Source: Nitrospiria bacterium
GTDB lineage: Bacteria; Nitrospirota; Nitrospiria; JACQBZ01
Length of the DNA stretch: 64,000 nucleotides
Reading direction: 5' to 3'
Assembly: GCA_035498035.1 (NCBI GenBank)
Contig: DATKAN010000016.1
Span: 1-64,000 of the forward strand
The translations under genes were made by a program, and so were the position numbers. This document shows, piece by piece, positions 34,662 to 43,368 of this stretch. Every line of letters starts with the position of its first letter. Within the stretch, counting starts at the first letter, position 1. The notes under the pieces were generated by a model, which was given only the letters and a program-made list of their open reading frames with translations, was not told where the DNA came from and did no database searches.

Positions 34662-36020
34662 TCATTTAAGCTCGGCCCGTTCAAGATAGTCCGGAACACG
34701 GCAACGCCAACCCCGCTGCTCCTCGATCCGGTGACGGAGCGCGTCGGCCGCGGGCGGTTCGCCGTGCGTAATAAAGGTTTTGGCCGGCGGCTCATCGAAA
34801 TGACCCAGCCAATCCATGATCTCGGCATAGTCCGCGTGGGCGGACAGACCTTCCAACGCCACCACCTCGGCCCGCACGGGGATATATTCGCCGTGAATCT
34901 TGACCGACGGAGCCCCGTGGGTCATCGCCTCCCCCCGCGTTCCGCCGGCCTGATACCCGACAAACAGAATCGTGTTGCGCGGGTCCGGCGCGAAGGCCTT
35001 GATATGGTGCAGCACGCGGCCCCCGGTCGCCATGCCGCTGGCCGAGATCACGATCATCGGCGGGGGGAATCCGTTCAGCCGCTTGGATTCCTCCACGCTG
35101 TTGACGAAATGAGCGGCGCCGCACATCGCCCGGCATTGGGAAGGGGTCAATTGATGCCCAACGGCGTCGCGGAGGTAGAGGTCCGTCGCCTCGATCGCCA
35201 TGGGACTGTTGAGGTAGACCGGGATGTCCGGGATCGCCCCCTCGGATTTGAGAAGGTGGATGTAATAGAGCACCGACTGCGTGCGGCCGACCGCGAACGA
35301 TGGAATCAATAGCACGCCCCCGCGCTCGACCGTGCGATGGATCACCGCGGCCAGCGCCGCCTTCGGATCGGTCGGGTCGTGAAGGCGATTCCCGTAGGTC
35401 GACTCGATCACCAGATAATCCGTTTTACGGACCGCGGCCGGAGGTTTCATAATCAAATCGTGCGGACGACCCAAATCGCCGGAAAACAGGATGGAGGTGA
35501 TGTTGTTCCTCAGGAGAACAAAGGCCGATCCCAATATATGTCCGGCGGGCAAGAGTCTCACGGTCAGTCCCCCGCCGAGGTCGAGGTCCCGTTCATAATC
35601 GAGGATCGAGAACTGACGAAGCGATTGCAAGGCGTCTTGCCGCGTGTAAAGGGGAAGGGCCGGGGAGTGCTTCGAATATCGATGTTTGTTGGCATGCTCG
35701 GCGTCCTCCTCCTGGAGGAAGCCGCTGTCCGGCAACAGAATCGCGCACAGATCGCGCGTGGCCGGCGTGCCGAGGATCCGGCCCGAAAAACCCTCCTTGA
35801 CCAAAAGGGGGAGATACCCGCTGTGATCCAGATGGGCATGGGTCAGGACGACCGCGTCAATCTCGGCCGGGCTGATAGGCAGGGATTCCCAGTTTCGAAG
35901 CCGCAACTGTTTGAAGCCCTGAAACAGACCGCAATCCACCAGCACCTTCCTGGAACCCGAGACGATCAAATATTTGGAACCGGTCACGGTTCCGGTGGCG
36001 CCTAAAAATGTAATCTCCAT
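34662..36020 (-). CDS. MBL-fold beta-CASP exonuclease-like protein (CPSF73/RNase J type)
   Basis: A 452-residue metallo-beta-lactamase-fold hydrolase. The N-terminal metal site HAHLDHSGYLP, then AGHILGSA, FSGDLGR and the beta-CASP region with IPSFAVGRTQ and SASGMATGGRV; the C-terminal RMMBL part has LEGLSAHADY and FITHGEP. These are the full motifs of bacterial relatives of the mRNA 3'-processing nuclease CPSF73. It is first in a block with AMP phosphorylase and PRPP synthetase, so it may supply nucleotides from RNA. Confidence 0.9.
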   Translation of the reverse strand: MEITFLGATGTVTGSKYLIVSGSRKVLVDCGLFQGFKQLRLRNWESLPISPAEIDAVVLTHAHLDHSGYLPLLVKEGFSGRILGTPATRDLCAILLPDSGFLQEEDAEHANKHRYSKHSPALPLYTRQDALQSLRQFSILDYERDLDLGGGLTVRLLPAGHILGSAFVLLRNNITSILFSGDLGRPHDLIMKPPAAVRKTDYLVIESTYGNRLHDPTDPKAALAAVIHRTVERGGVLLIPSFAVGRTQSVLYYIHLLKSEGAIPDIPVYLNSPMAIEATDLYLRDAVGHQLTPSQCRAMCGAAHFVNSVEESKRLNGFPPPMIVISASGMATGGRVLHHIKAFAPDPRNTILFVGYQAGGTRGEAMTHGAPSVKIHGEYIPVRAEVVALEGLSAHADYAEIMDWLGHFDEPPAKTFITHGEPPAADALRHRIEEQRGWRCRVPDYLERAELK

Positions 36021-36035
36021 GGAGTCGTCTTACCC

Positions 36036-36110
36036 TTTGAAGAACCCCGGCCTTCCAGCCGGGGATCTTCGATCCGGATGGAGAAAGCCCTCGTTTAATT
36101 CGCTCGCTGC
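36036..36110 (-). repeat. Palindromic repeat element (family B), minus-strand copy
   Basis: Read on the minus strand: GCAGCGAGCGAA, about 24 bases, CCGGATCGAAGA, the hairpin CCCCGGCTGGAAGGCCGGGG and TTCTTCAAA. The same blocks in the same order form the element at 12340-12501. The rest of the 176-base gap between hypE and the nuclease gene shows nothing further. Confidence 0.68.
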
Positions 36111-36196
36111 CCCCCCTAACAGACGGGGATTACGCTTGCTACGCGGATTCAAGGGCCTGATGTCCGCCGCGAAATCTTGGCCCGAGACGGCGCCCG

Positions 36197-37264
36197 TCAG
36201 CAAATCCTCGGCAGCGCTTCGCCCGACAGCATATCAACGACCCGTCGGCCCCCGATCCGACTTTTCATGACGACCGTGCCGGGGTGATCGGCCACCACTT
36301 CTCCGATCACGGCGGCCTCTTTTCCGAGCGGATGCCGCCGCATCGCCGCCAGCACGCGTTCGGTCGAATCGGAATCGACAAAGGCGACGAGCTTCCCCTC
36401 GTTCGCGACGTAGAGGGGATCGAGCCCCAGAATCTCGCAGGCGCCTTTCACGTCTTCGCCGACCGAGATCCGGTCTTCCAAAATCGAGAGGCCGACCCGG
36501 GCCGCCTCGGCGATCTCGTTCAACGCGCTGGCCAGGCCCCCGCGGGTGGGGTCGCGAAGCCCATGGATTTCCTGGCTCGCCTTCAGCATCGTCATGACAA
36601 GATCATGGAGCGCGGCCGTGTCGCTTTCGATCCGCGTCTCGAACTCCAGACCATCGCGGACGGACATGACCGCGAGGCCGTGCAGCGCGATCGCCCCGCT
36701 GAGGATGATCCGGTCGCCGGGCTTCACACGCTTCGGACGGATGTCGATGCCGGATTCGATCGTCCCTACCCCCGAGGTGTTGATGAAGATTTTGTCGCCT
36801 TTGCCCCGGTCCACGACTTTGGTATCCCCTGTCACCAGCAGGACACCGGCCTTCCGGGAGGCCGTCTGCATCGAAAGAACGACCCGCCACAAATCCTCCA
36901 TCGGGAACCCTTCCTCGATGATGAAGGCGGCCGAGAGGTAGAGCGGCCGGGCTCCGCACATCGCGAGATCATTCACCGTGCCGTTGACCGCCAGGGCGCC
37001 GATGTCGCCCCCGGGAAAGACGATCGGTTTCACAACATAGGAATCCGTGGTGAACGCCATCCGAACATCCCCGAGCGGAACGACGGCGCCGTCGTGCAGG
37101 GATTCCAGAAATTCGTTCCGGAACGACGGGAGAAACATTTTCTGGATCATCTGCTGGGTGAGCCTTCCCCCGCCGCCGTGGGCCAACAGCACGTTCTTGT
37201 ACTCGGTGACGGGGATCGGACACGATAAATCGATCGTCGGATCAAGGCCCGTTTTTTCGTCCAT
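36197..37264 (-). CDS. hypE: Hydrogenase maturation protein HypE
   Basis: A 355-residue PurM-like enzyme. HypE receives a carbamoyl group on its C-terminal cysteine and dehydrates it to a cyano ligand for the hydrogenase iron. Here the protein ends in PRIC, so Cys355 is intact. AHGGGGRLTQQMI, TTDSYVV and VNGTVNDLAMCGA form the ATP-binding part and HGLRDPTRGGLASALNEIA is conserved. It follows hypD by 41 bases and is the last hyp gene. Confidence 0.96.
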   Translation of the reverse strand: MDEKTGLDPTIDLSCPIPVTEYKNVLLAHGGGGRLTQQMIQKMFLPSFRNEFLESLHDGAVVPLGDVRMAFTTDSYVVKPIVFPGGDIGALAVNGTVNDLAMCGARPLYLSAAFIIEEGFPMEDLWRVVLSMQTASRKAGVLLVTGDTKVVDRGKGDKIFINTSGVGTIESGIDIRPKRVKPGDRIILSGAIALHGLAVMSVRDGLEFETRIESDTAALHDLVMTMLKASQEIHGLRDPTRGGLASALNEIAEAARVGLSILEDRISVGEDVKGACEILGLDPLYVANEGKLVAFVDSDSTERVLAAMRRHPLGKEAAVIGEVVADHPGTVVMKSRIGGRRVVDMLSGEALPRIC

Positions 37265-37305
37265 CGTCGCTCCTTCTCTTCAATCTCAAATGGAAATATT
37301 CCGTT

Positions 37306-38403
37306 TTAGGATTTCAAATCCACCCGGCCGAAATGATAGTACGCCGCGCAGGCCCCTTCCGAAGAGACCATCGGGGCGCCGAGCGGAGATTCGGGCGTGC
37401 ACGGCGCGCCGAAGGCGGGACAGTCCTGCGGCTTCTTCAGGCCCTGGAGCACGAGGCCCGCGATGCAGAGGGGGGATTCCCGGGCCTGGATCTCGTTCAG
37501 ATCGAAACGCGCCTCGGCGTCATAATCCGAATAGGCCCGGTTCAATCGGAACCCGCTCATCGGGATCTCGCCGATGCCGCGCCACCGGCGGTCGGTCGGC
37601 TCGAACACCTCCGTCAAGATGTCTTGGGCCAGGACATTTCCCTCGCGACGAACGGACCGCGCGTACTGATTTTCGACCTCGGCGCGACCAGCTTCAAGCT
37701 GCCGGACAGTCATGGCGATGCCCTGCAGAATGTCCACCGGCTCGAATCCGGTCACGACGATCGGAACGCGATGCCGTTCCGCGATCGGAAGATATTCCCC
37801 GTACCCCATCACCGTGCAGACATGCCCGGCCGCGAGAAATCCCTGCACCCGGTGGTTCGGCGAAGAGAGAAGCGCCTCCATGGCGGGCGGGACCCGCACA
37901 TGGGAGCATAGAATCGAAAAATTCTTCAGACCCAGCCGCCCGGCCTGCCAGACCGCCATCGCATTGGCCGGGGCCGTCGTCTCGAAGCCCACCGCGAAAA
38001 AGACGACCTCCCGGTCGGGGTTCTGTCTGGCGATCTTCAGCGCGTCGAGCGGCGAGTAGACCATGCGCACGTCCCCGCCCTCCGCCTTCACCGTGAGCAG
38101 ATCCCGGCTCGAACCGGGGACGCGGAGCATGTCGCCGAACGAGGTGAAAATGACCTCCGGGCGGGAGGCGACGGCGACGGCCTTGTCGATCATCTCCAGC
38201 GGCGTCACGCAGACGGGACAGCCGGGACCGTGCACCAGGCTGATAGGATCCGGCAGCAGGGATTCGATTCCGTATTTGACGATCGCATGGGTCTGTCCGC
38301 CGCAGATCTCCATGATCGTCCAGGGGCGGGTCGTGATGGCGTGAAGCTGTTCGGAATATTTCCGGGCCAGGGCCCCGTCCCGGAATTCATCGACGAAGCG
38401 CAT
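37306..38403 (-). CDS. hypD: Hydrogenase maturation protein HypD
   Basis: A 365-residue iron-sulfur scaffold that, with HypC, assembles the Fe(CN)2CO group. Conserved cysteines appear in [10 protein letters not shown] (C34), HGPGCPVC (C62, C65) and the C-terminal 4Fe-4S region ([27 protein letters not shown]). The start overlaps the hypC stop by 17 bases, indicating coupled translation of the two partners. Confidence 0.97.
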   Translation of the reverse strand: MRFVDEFRDGALARKYSEQLHAITTRPWTIMEICGGQTHAIVKYGIESLLPDPISLVHGPGCPVCVTPLEMIDKAVAVASRPEVIFTSFGDMLRVPGSSRDLLTVKAEGGDVRMVYSPLDALKIARQNPDREVVFFAVGFETTAPANAMAVWQAGRLGLKNFSILCSHVRVPPAMEALLSSPNHRVQGFLAAGHVCTVMGYGEYLPIAERHRVPIVVTGFEPVDILQGIAMTVRQLEAGRAEVENQYARSVRREGNVLAQDILTEVFEPTDRRWRGIGEIPMSGFRLNRAYSDYDAEARFDLNEIQARESPLCIAGLVLQGLKKPQDCPAFGAPCTPESPLGAPMVSSEGACAAYYHFGRVDLKS

Positions 38404-38698
38404 CCGGACCTCCCTCGCCCGCTCGCGGAATTCCCCGAGCCTCCCCCGGCTCCGGAATTTTGAGCTCTTCCAGGGCGCCCTCGGCCTCCCGGAACAGTTC
38501 GAGCGTCTTCATGGCTTCTTCCTGGTTCATCTTGCTGATCGCAAAACCGACATGGACGATCACATAATCGCCGATCGTGGCGTCCGGAATCCATTCCAGA
38601 CAGACCCGCTTCTCTATCCCTCCGAAGCGAACCCGTCCCATGCGGGGCCGGATCCCATCCTCGATCTCCAACACTTGCCCGGGAATCGCCAAACACAT
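38387..38698 (-). CDS. hypC: Hydrogenase assembly chaperone HypC
   Basis: A 103-residue chaperone beginning MCLAIPGQV, with the essential Cys2 that carries the iron group with HypD and hands it to the large subunit. The core ([15 protein letters not shown]) is standard. The C-terminus is about 15-20 residues longer than usual ([18 protein letters not shown]) and this extension covers the start of hypD. Confidence 0.96.
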   Translation of the reverse strand: MCLAIPGQVLEIEDGIRPRMGRVRFGGIEKRVCLEWIPDATIGDYVIVHVGFAISKMNQEEAMKTLELFREAEGALEELKIPEPGEARGIPRAGEGGPDALRR

Positions 38699-38736
38699 AC
38701 AGCCTCACCCCGCCCGCCGTGCCCGCCGAAGGGTGC

Positions 38737-41070
38737 CTATTCCAACTCAACCGCGGCGACGGCATCCTTCATCGCCCGGGCTTCCCGAAGCGCGATAAAC
38801 GCCTGTCCCAGGGCCAGCCCTCCGTCGTTGGGGGGGACCCTCCGATTCCAGTAGGGACGGAAGCCGGCCGCTTGGAGCCGATGAACGGCCCGCTCGGTCA
38901 GATATTTGTTCTGGAAGCATCCGCCGCTCAGGACGACCCGTTCTTCTCCGAAGCGAGCGGCGAGATCGACGATCATCTCGGCGAGCGTGTTGTGGAATCG
39001 GGCCGAAATCCGCGGGACCGGAACCGTCGACTGGAGGTCTTCGAGAATCGAACGAACCATCGGCTCCCAATCGACGATTCTTAGGGGGGGTTCATGAACC
39101 GCCCCTGCCCCGTCACGAATCTCAAACGGATACCCTTCATCCGTCCGCAGGGTCCCCATCGCGTACTCCAGTTCCATCGCCGCCTGGCCCTCGTAGGCGA
39201 CCTGCTGACGGAGCCCGAGGATCGAAGCCACGGCGTCAAAAAGACGTCCGACGCTGGAGGTCCGCGGCGAATGGATCCCACGGCTAAGCATCCTCCGGAG
39301 CAGTTTCCGTTCGGGAAGGGTCCATGATTGGAAAAAGGACGGATCGTTCCGATCAAACAGCCCTTCCTCCATCATCTCGAATAACAGGCCCGCGGCCGCG
39401 CGCCGGGGCTCCCGGACGGCGGCCGGGCCTCCCGGAAGACGGAACGGCCGAAACGAGGCGACGCGACGATATGGAAGCGCATCGGCCGCAAAAAATTCGC
39501 CGCCCCAGATCGTTCCGTCGTCTCCGTAGCCGGCCCCGTCCCAGGACACGCCGAGGACCGGACCCTCGAGCCCATTTTCGGCCATGCAGGACGCCACGTG
39601 GGCCCGATGATGTTGAACGGCGATGACGGGCTCCGGTTGCCTACGGGCAAATTGGCCGGATAAATAATCCGGATGGAGATCACACACAATCCGTTCCGGC
39701 CGGACCCCGTAGAGCCCCTTCAGGTCCGCGATCCCCTTTTGGAAGGCCTCGTAAGCCTCCGGGGTTTCCAGATCGCCGATATGCTGACTGATAAAAATTT
39801 GCGTTCCCGCCGTCACGGCCACGGTGTTCTTCCGATGCCCTCCGACGGCCAATAGCGAAGGTCCCGGCGCCTCGAGACCCACGGGAAGCGGCGCGTAGCC
39901 GCGGGAGCGCCGGAGAACCTGATCGCCATCCATGAGGATCCGGACCACCGAGTCATCCACCGGTCGGAGGATGGGACGGTCGTGAACAAGGAAGCGATCC
40001 GCGATCCCGCCCAGCCGGTCGACGGCCTCCCGCTCCTCGGTGCAGATCGGCTCGTCCGAGACATTCCCGCTCGTCGCCACAACCGGAAAACCCAGCTCCC
40101 GCATCAACACGTGATGCAGCGGCGTGTAGGGCAGCATGACCCCGAGGTCCGGACAATCGGGGGCGACGGAGGGGGCGATCCGGGATTTCAAATTTGAGCG
40201 TTCACGTTTTCGAAGCAATACAATGGGCGCCTCCGGGGAACGAAGCCGGACCGCCTCCCGATCGGAAACGTCGCATTCTTCCCGAATGCCTTCGAGGAAG
40301 GGGAACATCAGCGCGAAGGGCTTTTCTCCCCGGCGTTTTCGCCCTCGCAAACGACCCACCGCCTCCTCATTTCGGGCATCGGCGAACAGATGAAATCCGC
40401 CGAGCCCCTTGACCGCGACGATCTTCCCCGCGCGGATCGCCGCCGCGGCCCCGACGACGGCTTCGTGATTTCCGGACAGCGGCGCGGCCCTCTCATCCCA
40501 CAACTCCGGATGGGGGCCGCAGATCGGGCAGGCATTGGGCTGGGCGTGGAAGCGCCGGTCGAGCGGGCTCTCATACTCGCCGCGGCAGGCGTCGCACATC
40601 GCGAACTTTTTCATGGTCGTGTTGGCCCGATCGTACGGAAGGGCTTCGATGATCGAATAGCGCGGCCCGCAGCGGGTGCAGTTCGTGAAGGGATAGAGGT
40701 GGCGCCGATTCGTGGGATCAAACAGCTCGGCCAAACAATCCGGGCAGGTGGCGATGTCCGGAAGCACCGGCGCGGTCGGGGCCCCGGAATCGTCGCTGTG
40801 TCGTATCTCAAACCCGGCGTAACCGACGGGATCATGGAAGGACCACTCGAGGCCCTGGATGATTGAGCCGGGCGGTTTCTCTTTTTCGAGGCGGAGGAGG
40901 AAGGCCTCCAGACGGGTCGGGCTTCCTTCCGCCTCGATCAAAACCCCTTGGAGGCCATTGCGGGTCCAACCCGCCAATTTCAACTCCACGGCCAGCCGGT
41001 AGATGAAGGGGCGGAACCCGATTCCCTGAACGGCCCCCCGGATGGAAATTCGCAGGCGTTGTGTCATCAT
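38737..41070 (-). CDS. hypF: Carbamoyltransferase HypF
   Basis: A 777-residue enzyme that makes the carbamoyl precursor of hydrogenase cyanide ligands from carbamoyl phosphate. Domains in order: acylphosphatase (GAVQGIGFRPFIYRLA), paired zinc fingers (CPDC, CTRC, CDAC, CPIC), YrdC-like (GKIVAVKGLGGFHLFADA), and Kae1-like carbamoyltransferase (HHRAHVASCMAENG, SWDGAGYGDDGTIWGGEFF, LSGGCFQN). The start at 41070 overlaps the hypA stop; the frame upstream of it is a hypA shadow. Confidence 0.96.
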   Translation of the reverse strand: MMTQRLRISIRGAVQGIGFRPFIYRLAVELKLAGWTRNGLQGVLIEAEGSPTRLEAFLLRLEKEKPPGSIIQGLEWSFHDPVGYAGFEIRHSDDSGAPTAPVLPDIATCPDCLAELFDPTNRRHLYPFTNCTRCGPRYSIIEALPYDRANTTMKKFAMCDACRGEYESPLDRRFHAQPNACPICGPHPELWDERAAPLSGNHEAVVGAAAAIRAGKIVAVKGLGGFHLFADARNEEAVGRLRGRKRRGEKPFALMFPFLEGIREECDVSDREAVRLRSPEAPIVLLRKRERSNLKSRIAPSVAPDCPDLGVMLPYTPLHHVLMRELGFPVVATSGNVSDEPICTEEREAVDRLGGIADRFLVHDRPILRPVDDSVVRILMDGDQVLRRSRGYAPLPVGLEAPGPSLLAVGGHRKNTVAVTAGTQIFISQHIGDLETPEAYEAFQKGIADLKGLYGVRPERIVCDLHPDYLSGQFARRQPEPVIAVQHHRAHVASCMAENGLEGPVLGVSWDGAGYGDDGTIWGGEFFAADALPYRRVASFRPFRLPGGPAAVREPRRAAAGLLFEMMEEGLFDRNDPSFFQSWTLPERKLLRRMLSRGIHSPRTSSVGRLFDAVASILGLRQQVAYEGQAAMELEYAMGTLRTDEGYPFEIRDGAGAVHEPPLRIVDWEPMVRSILEDLQSTVPVPRISARFHNTLAEMIVDLAARFGEERVVLSGGCFQNKYLTERAVHRLQAAGFRPYWNRRVPPNDGGLALGQAFIALREARAMKDAVAAVELE

Positions 41071-41420
41071 CGTTCCGACTCGAAGAGTTCGACCTCGATC
41101 CCGTACGGCTCGATCCCGGAAATCAATTCGACCCCGGGCCGGCCGCAGTTCGGACCATGGGCCATGAAACGGCCGCCCTCGAAGTCCGCACCGCATTCCA
41201 CGCATCGACCACGAACCGGGACCGTTTCGATCCTGAGCTTCGCCCCCTGAGCGGGCGTTCCTTCGGCGGCCATTTCAAACCAGAGCTCCAGCGATTCGGG
41301 GGCGATCCGGCTGAACTCGCCCAGTCTCAGTGTCACCGATTTTACGGCCCGCCCCCCGCCCGGGGGAAGATGCCGTCGCAGCGTTTCGACGATCCTCCGC
41401 GCCAACGAGAGCTCATGCAT
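41067..41420 (-). CDS. hypA: Hydrogenase nickel insertion protein HypA (altered zinc site)
   Basis: A 117-residue nickel chaperone opening MHELSLARRIVETL, with His2 and Glu3 as nickel ligands. The zinc domain normally has two CxxC pairs: the first is present (CVEC) but the second reads HGPNCG where CPxCG is expected, so one cysteine is replaced by glycine, with a histidine next to it. The codon is GGT, one change from TGT. The end VELISGIEPYGIEVEL is normal. ATG 41420 overlaps the protease stop by 8 bases. Confidence 0.93.
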   Translation of the reverse strand: MHELSLARRIVETLRRHLPPGGGRAVKSVTLRLGEFSRIAPESLELWFEMAAEGTPAQGAKLRIETVPVRGRCVECGADFEGGRFMAHGPNCGRPGVELISGIEPYGIEVELFESER

Positions 41421-41916
41421 GGCGAGCCCCTTTCCGGACGGGTTCCACGCCGAGCGCCCGGAGTTCCTCCGCCAGGACCTCGACCACGCGCGGAAGGGCG
41501 TCCAGGAGTTCGGGGGTGAGGTCCGGTCCGACGCTGTGAGCCTCCTTCGGCTGAACCGCGACGATCCGGGTCGGGGGAAGTTTTCCAAGAAACCGGGCGA
41601 TCGACAGCAGGTCCGCGACGCCCATTTCGTGGGCCGAAAAGACGCCTTCCCGGCGTTCGGGCAGCTCCTCCGGAGAAAGACGGGCGATGGCCCCCGGTGG
41701 CTTTTTCCCGTCCGCGGCGTCCACAATCAGGATATTTCCGGCCCCTTCGAATTCGGACAGGCAGCGAAGACCGGCAACCCCTCCCTCCACCAGTCGGACC
41801 CGGGGCGGAAGTTCATAGGTCTCGGCCAACGTTCGAACGGCGCGAACGCCGATGCCGTCGTCCTGCATCATCGTGTTGCCCACGCCCAGTACGACGATGA
41901 AAGGGGCGCCCGTCAT
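41413..41916 (-). CDS. Hydrogenase maturation protease (HyaD/HybD/HycI family)
   Basis: A 167-residue endopeptidase that trims the large-subunit C-terminus once nickel is in place. It shows VVLGVGNTMMQDDGIGVRAV (D20 in place of the usual acidic nickel ligand), D66 in LIVDAADG and H96 in SAHEMGV, the three metal-sensing positions of the family. It is coupled to nicotinate phosphoribosyltransferase upstream (ATGA) and hypA downstream. Its target here is presumably the alpha subunit at 25819-27108. Confidence 0.92.
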   Translation of the reverse strand: MTGAPFIVVLGVGNTMMQDDGIGVRAVRTLAETYELPPRVRLVEGGVAGLRCLSEFEGAGNILIVDAADGKKPPGAIARLSPEELPERREGVFSAHEMGVADLLSIARFLGKLPPTRIVAVQPKEAHSVGPDLTPELLDALPRVVEVLAEELRALGVEPVRKGARHA

Positions 41917-43265
41917 CGGGCCCGCTCGCGACGCGTCTCGGCGTCCACCTTGTGGGCCAGGGCCGTCAGGGCTTCCGCAATCTTTACGGGATAAGGCGGA
42001 ACCTCTTGAAGCCCGCGGAAGGGCTCGGGCAGGTGCGCCAGCTGGTCGGCGGCGTAGGCGCGCAATTCGGTCAGCGGAGCGGGCGGCTCAAGACGCCGGC
42101 CGGCGCTCATCACCGGATGGATCAACGGCTTCCCCTCCTCCGGGCGATCGTCGAGCGTGAGGAGGTCCTCGCGCATCCGGCCGTCCGGGCCGTAGCGCCG
42201 GAAAACCTGTTTCCGCCCGGGCCACGTGGCCTTTCCCTCCGAGCGCTTGCGCCGCGCGCGCCCGGCGTATTCTTCGAGCTTATAGGCACAATCCAGGTGC
42301 GGCGCGTCGGCCGACGTGACCAGGTCCGAACCGATTCCGTAACCGTCGATCGGGGCCGCGTTCTCGATCAGGCTCCGCAGGCGGGTCTCGCTCAGGTTTC
42401 CGCTGGCGAAGATCGTCACATCGGTCAGACCCCCGTTGTCCAGAATTCGGCGTACCTTCCGCGCATGGTCGCCCAGATCCCCGCTGTCGAGCCGCACGCC
42501 CTTTATCGCGATTCCTTCCGCCTTGAGCCGAGGGGCAAGCGCCACCGCCATCTCGGCCGCCGCCTCCGTGTCGTAGGTATCCAGCAAAAGCATCACGTTG
42601 TCGGGCTGGGCGCGGGCAAAATTGACGAAGGCCTCCTGTTCATCGTCATGGGCCTGGATAAAAGAATGGGCCATGGTCCCGTACGCCGGTATACCGAAGA
42701 GAAACTCCGCCAGGACGGTGGCCGACCCGGAAAATCCGGCGAGGTATGAGGCCCGCGCCGCCATCAACCCGGCCTCCGCGCCGTGGGCCCGCCGCAACCC
42801 GAAATCGACCAGGAGTTTTCCGGGCGCCGCCAGGACGAAGCGCGCCGCCTTGGAAGCGATCAGGGTCTGGAAGTGGAGAAGATTGATCAGGCGGGTTTCG
42901 ACCAATTGCGCCTGCGGAAGCGGCGCGGTCACCCGAAGCATCGGCTCATGCGGAAAGAAGAGGGTCCCTTCCGGCATGGCATGGACATCGCCGGTGAACC
43001 GGAACCGTTCAAGGTGGTCGACAAAGGACCGGCTGAAGCGGCCGCTCCGGGCCAGCCACTCCAGCTCCCGCGGGGTAAAATGAAGCCCCTCGATGTAATC
43101 CAGCGCCTGCTGAAGGCCGGCGGCCATCAGGAAGCCGCGGCCGGGCGGAAGCTTACGAACGAAGAACTCGAAGACGGCCGTCTCTTCCATTCCCCGGTCA
43201 AAGTAACCCTGGAGCATCGTGAGCTGGTAGAGGTCGGTGAGCAGGATGCTGGATTCGGACTCCAT
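41913..43265 (-). CDS. pncB: Nicotinate phosphoribosyltransferase
   Basis: A 450-residue enzyme joining nicotinate and PRPP to nicotinate mononucleotide in NAD salvage. LLTDLYQLTMLQGYF near the start, FRLGR-like segments (LLVDFGLRRAHGAEAGLMAA), GTMAHSFIQAH, LLLDTYDTEAA and GVRLDSGDLGDHA are diagnostic. ATG 43265 is preferred because GAGGA precedes it; ATG 43286 in the same frame is possible. It heads the hyp genes, an odd place for NAD salvage, but it consumes the PRPP that the prs gene in this block makes and NAD(P) is the hydrogenase substrate. Confidence 0.9.
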   Translation of the reverse strand: MESESSILLTDLYQLTMLQGYFDRGMEETAVFEFFVRKLPPGRGFLMAAGLQQALDYIEGLHFTPRELEWLARSGRFSRSFVDHLERFRFTGDVHAMPEGTLFFPHEPMLRVTAPLPQAQLVETRLINLLHFQTLIASKAARFVLAAPGKLLVDFGLRRAHGAEAGLMAARASYLAGFSGSATVLAEFLFGIPAYGTMAHSFIQAHDDEQEAFVNFARAQPDNVMLLLDTYDTEAAAEMAVALAPRLKAEGIAIKGVRLDSGDLGDHARKVRRILDNGGLTDVTIFASGNLSETRLRSLIENAAPIDGYGIGSDLVTSADAPHLDCAYKLEEYAGRARRKRSEGKATWPGRKQVFRRYGPDGRMREDLLTLDDRPEEGKPLIHPVMSAGRRLEPPAPLTELRAYAADQLAHLPEPFRGLQEVPPYPVKIAEALTALAHKVDAETRRERAR

Positions 43266-43368
43266 CGGGCGTTGATCCTCGGCCATGTGTGAAGGGACCC
43301 GATCGGCGGCGTTAAATACCCCGGCCTTGCAACCGGTCCTTGGCCCGCTGCACGGATTCAAGGCCGGA

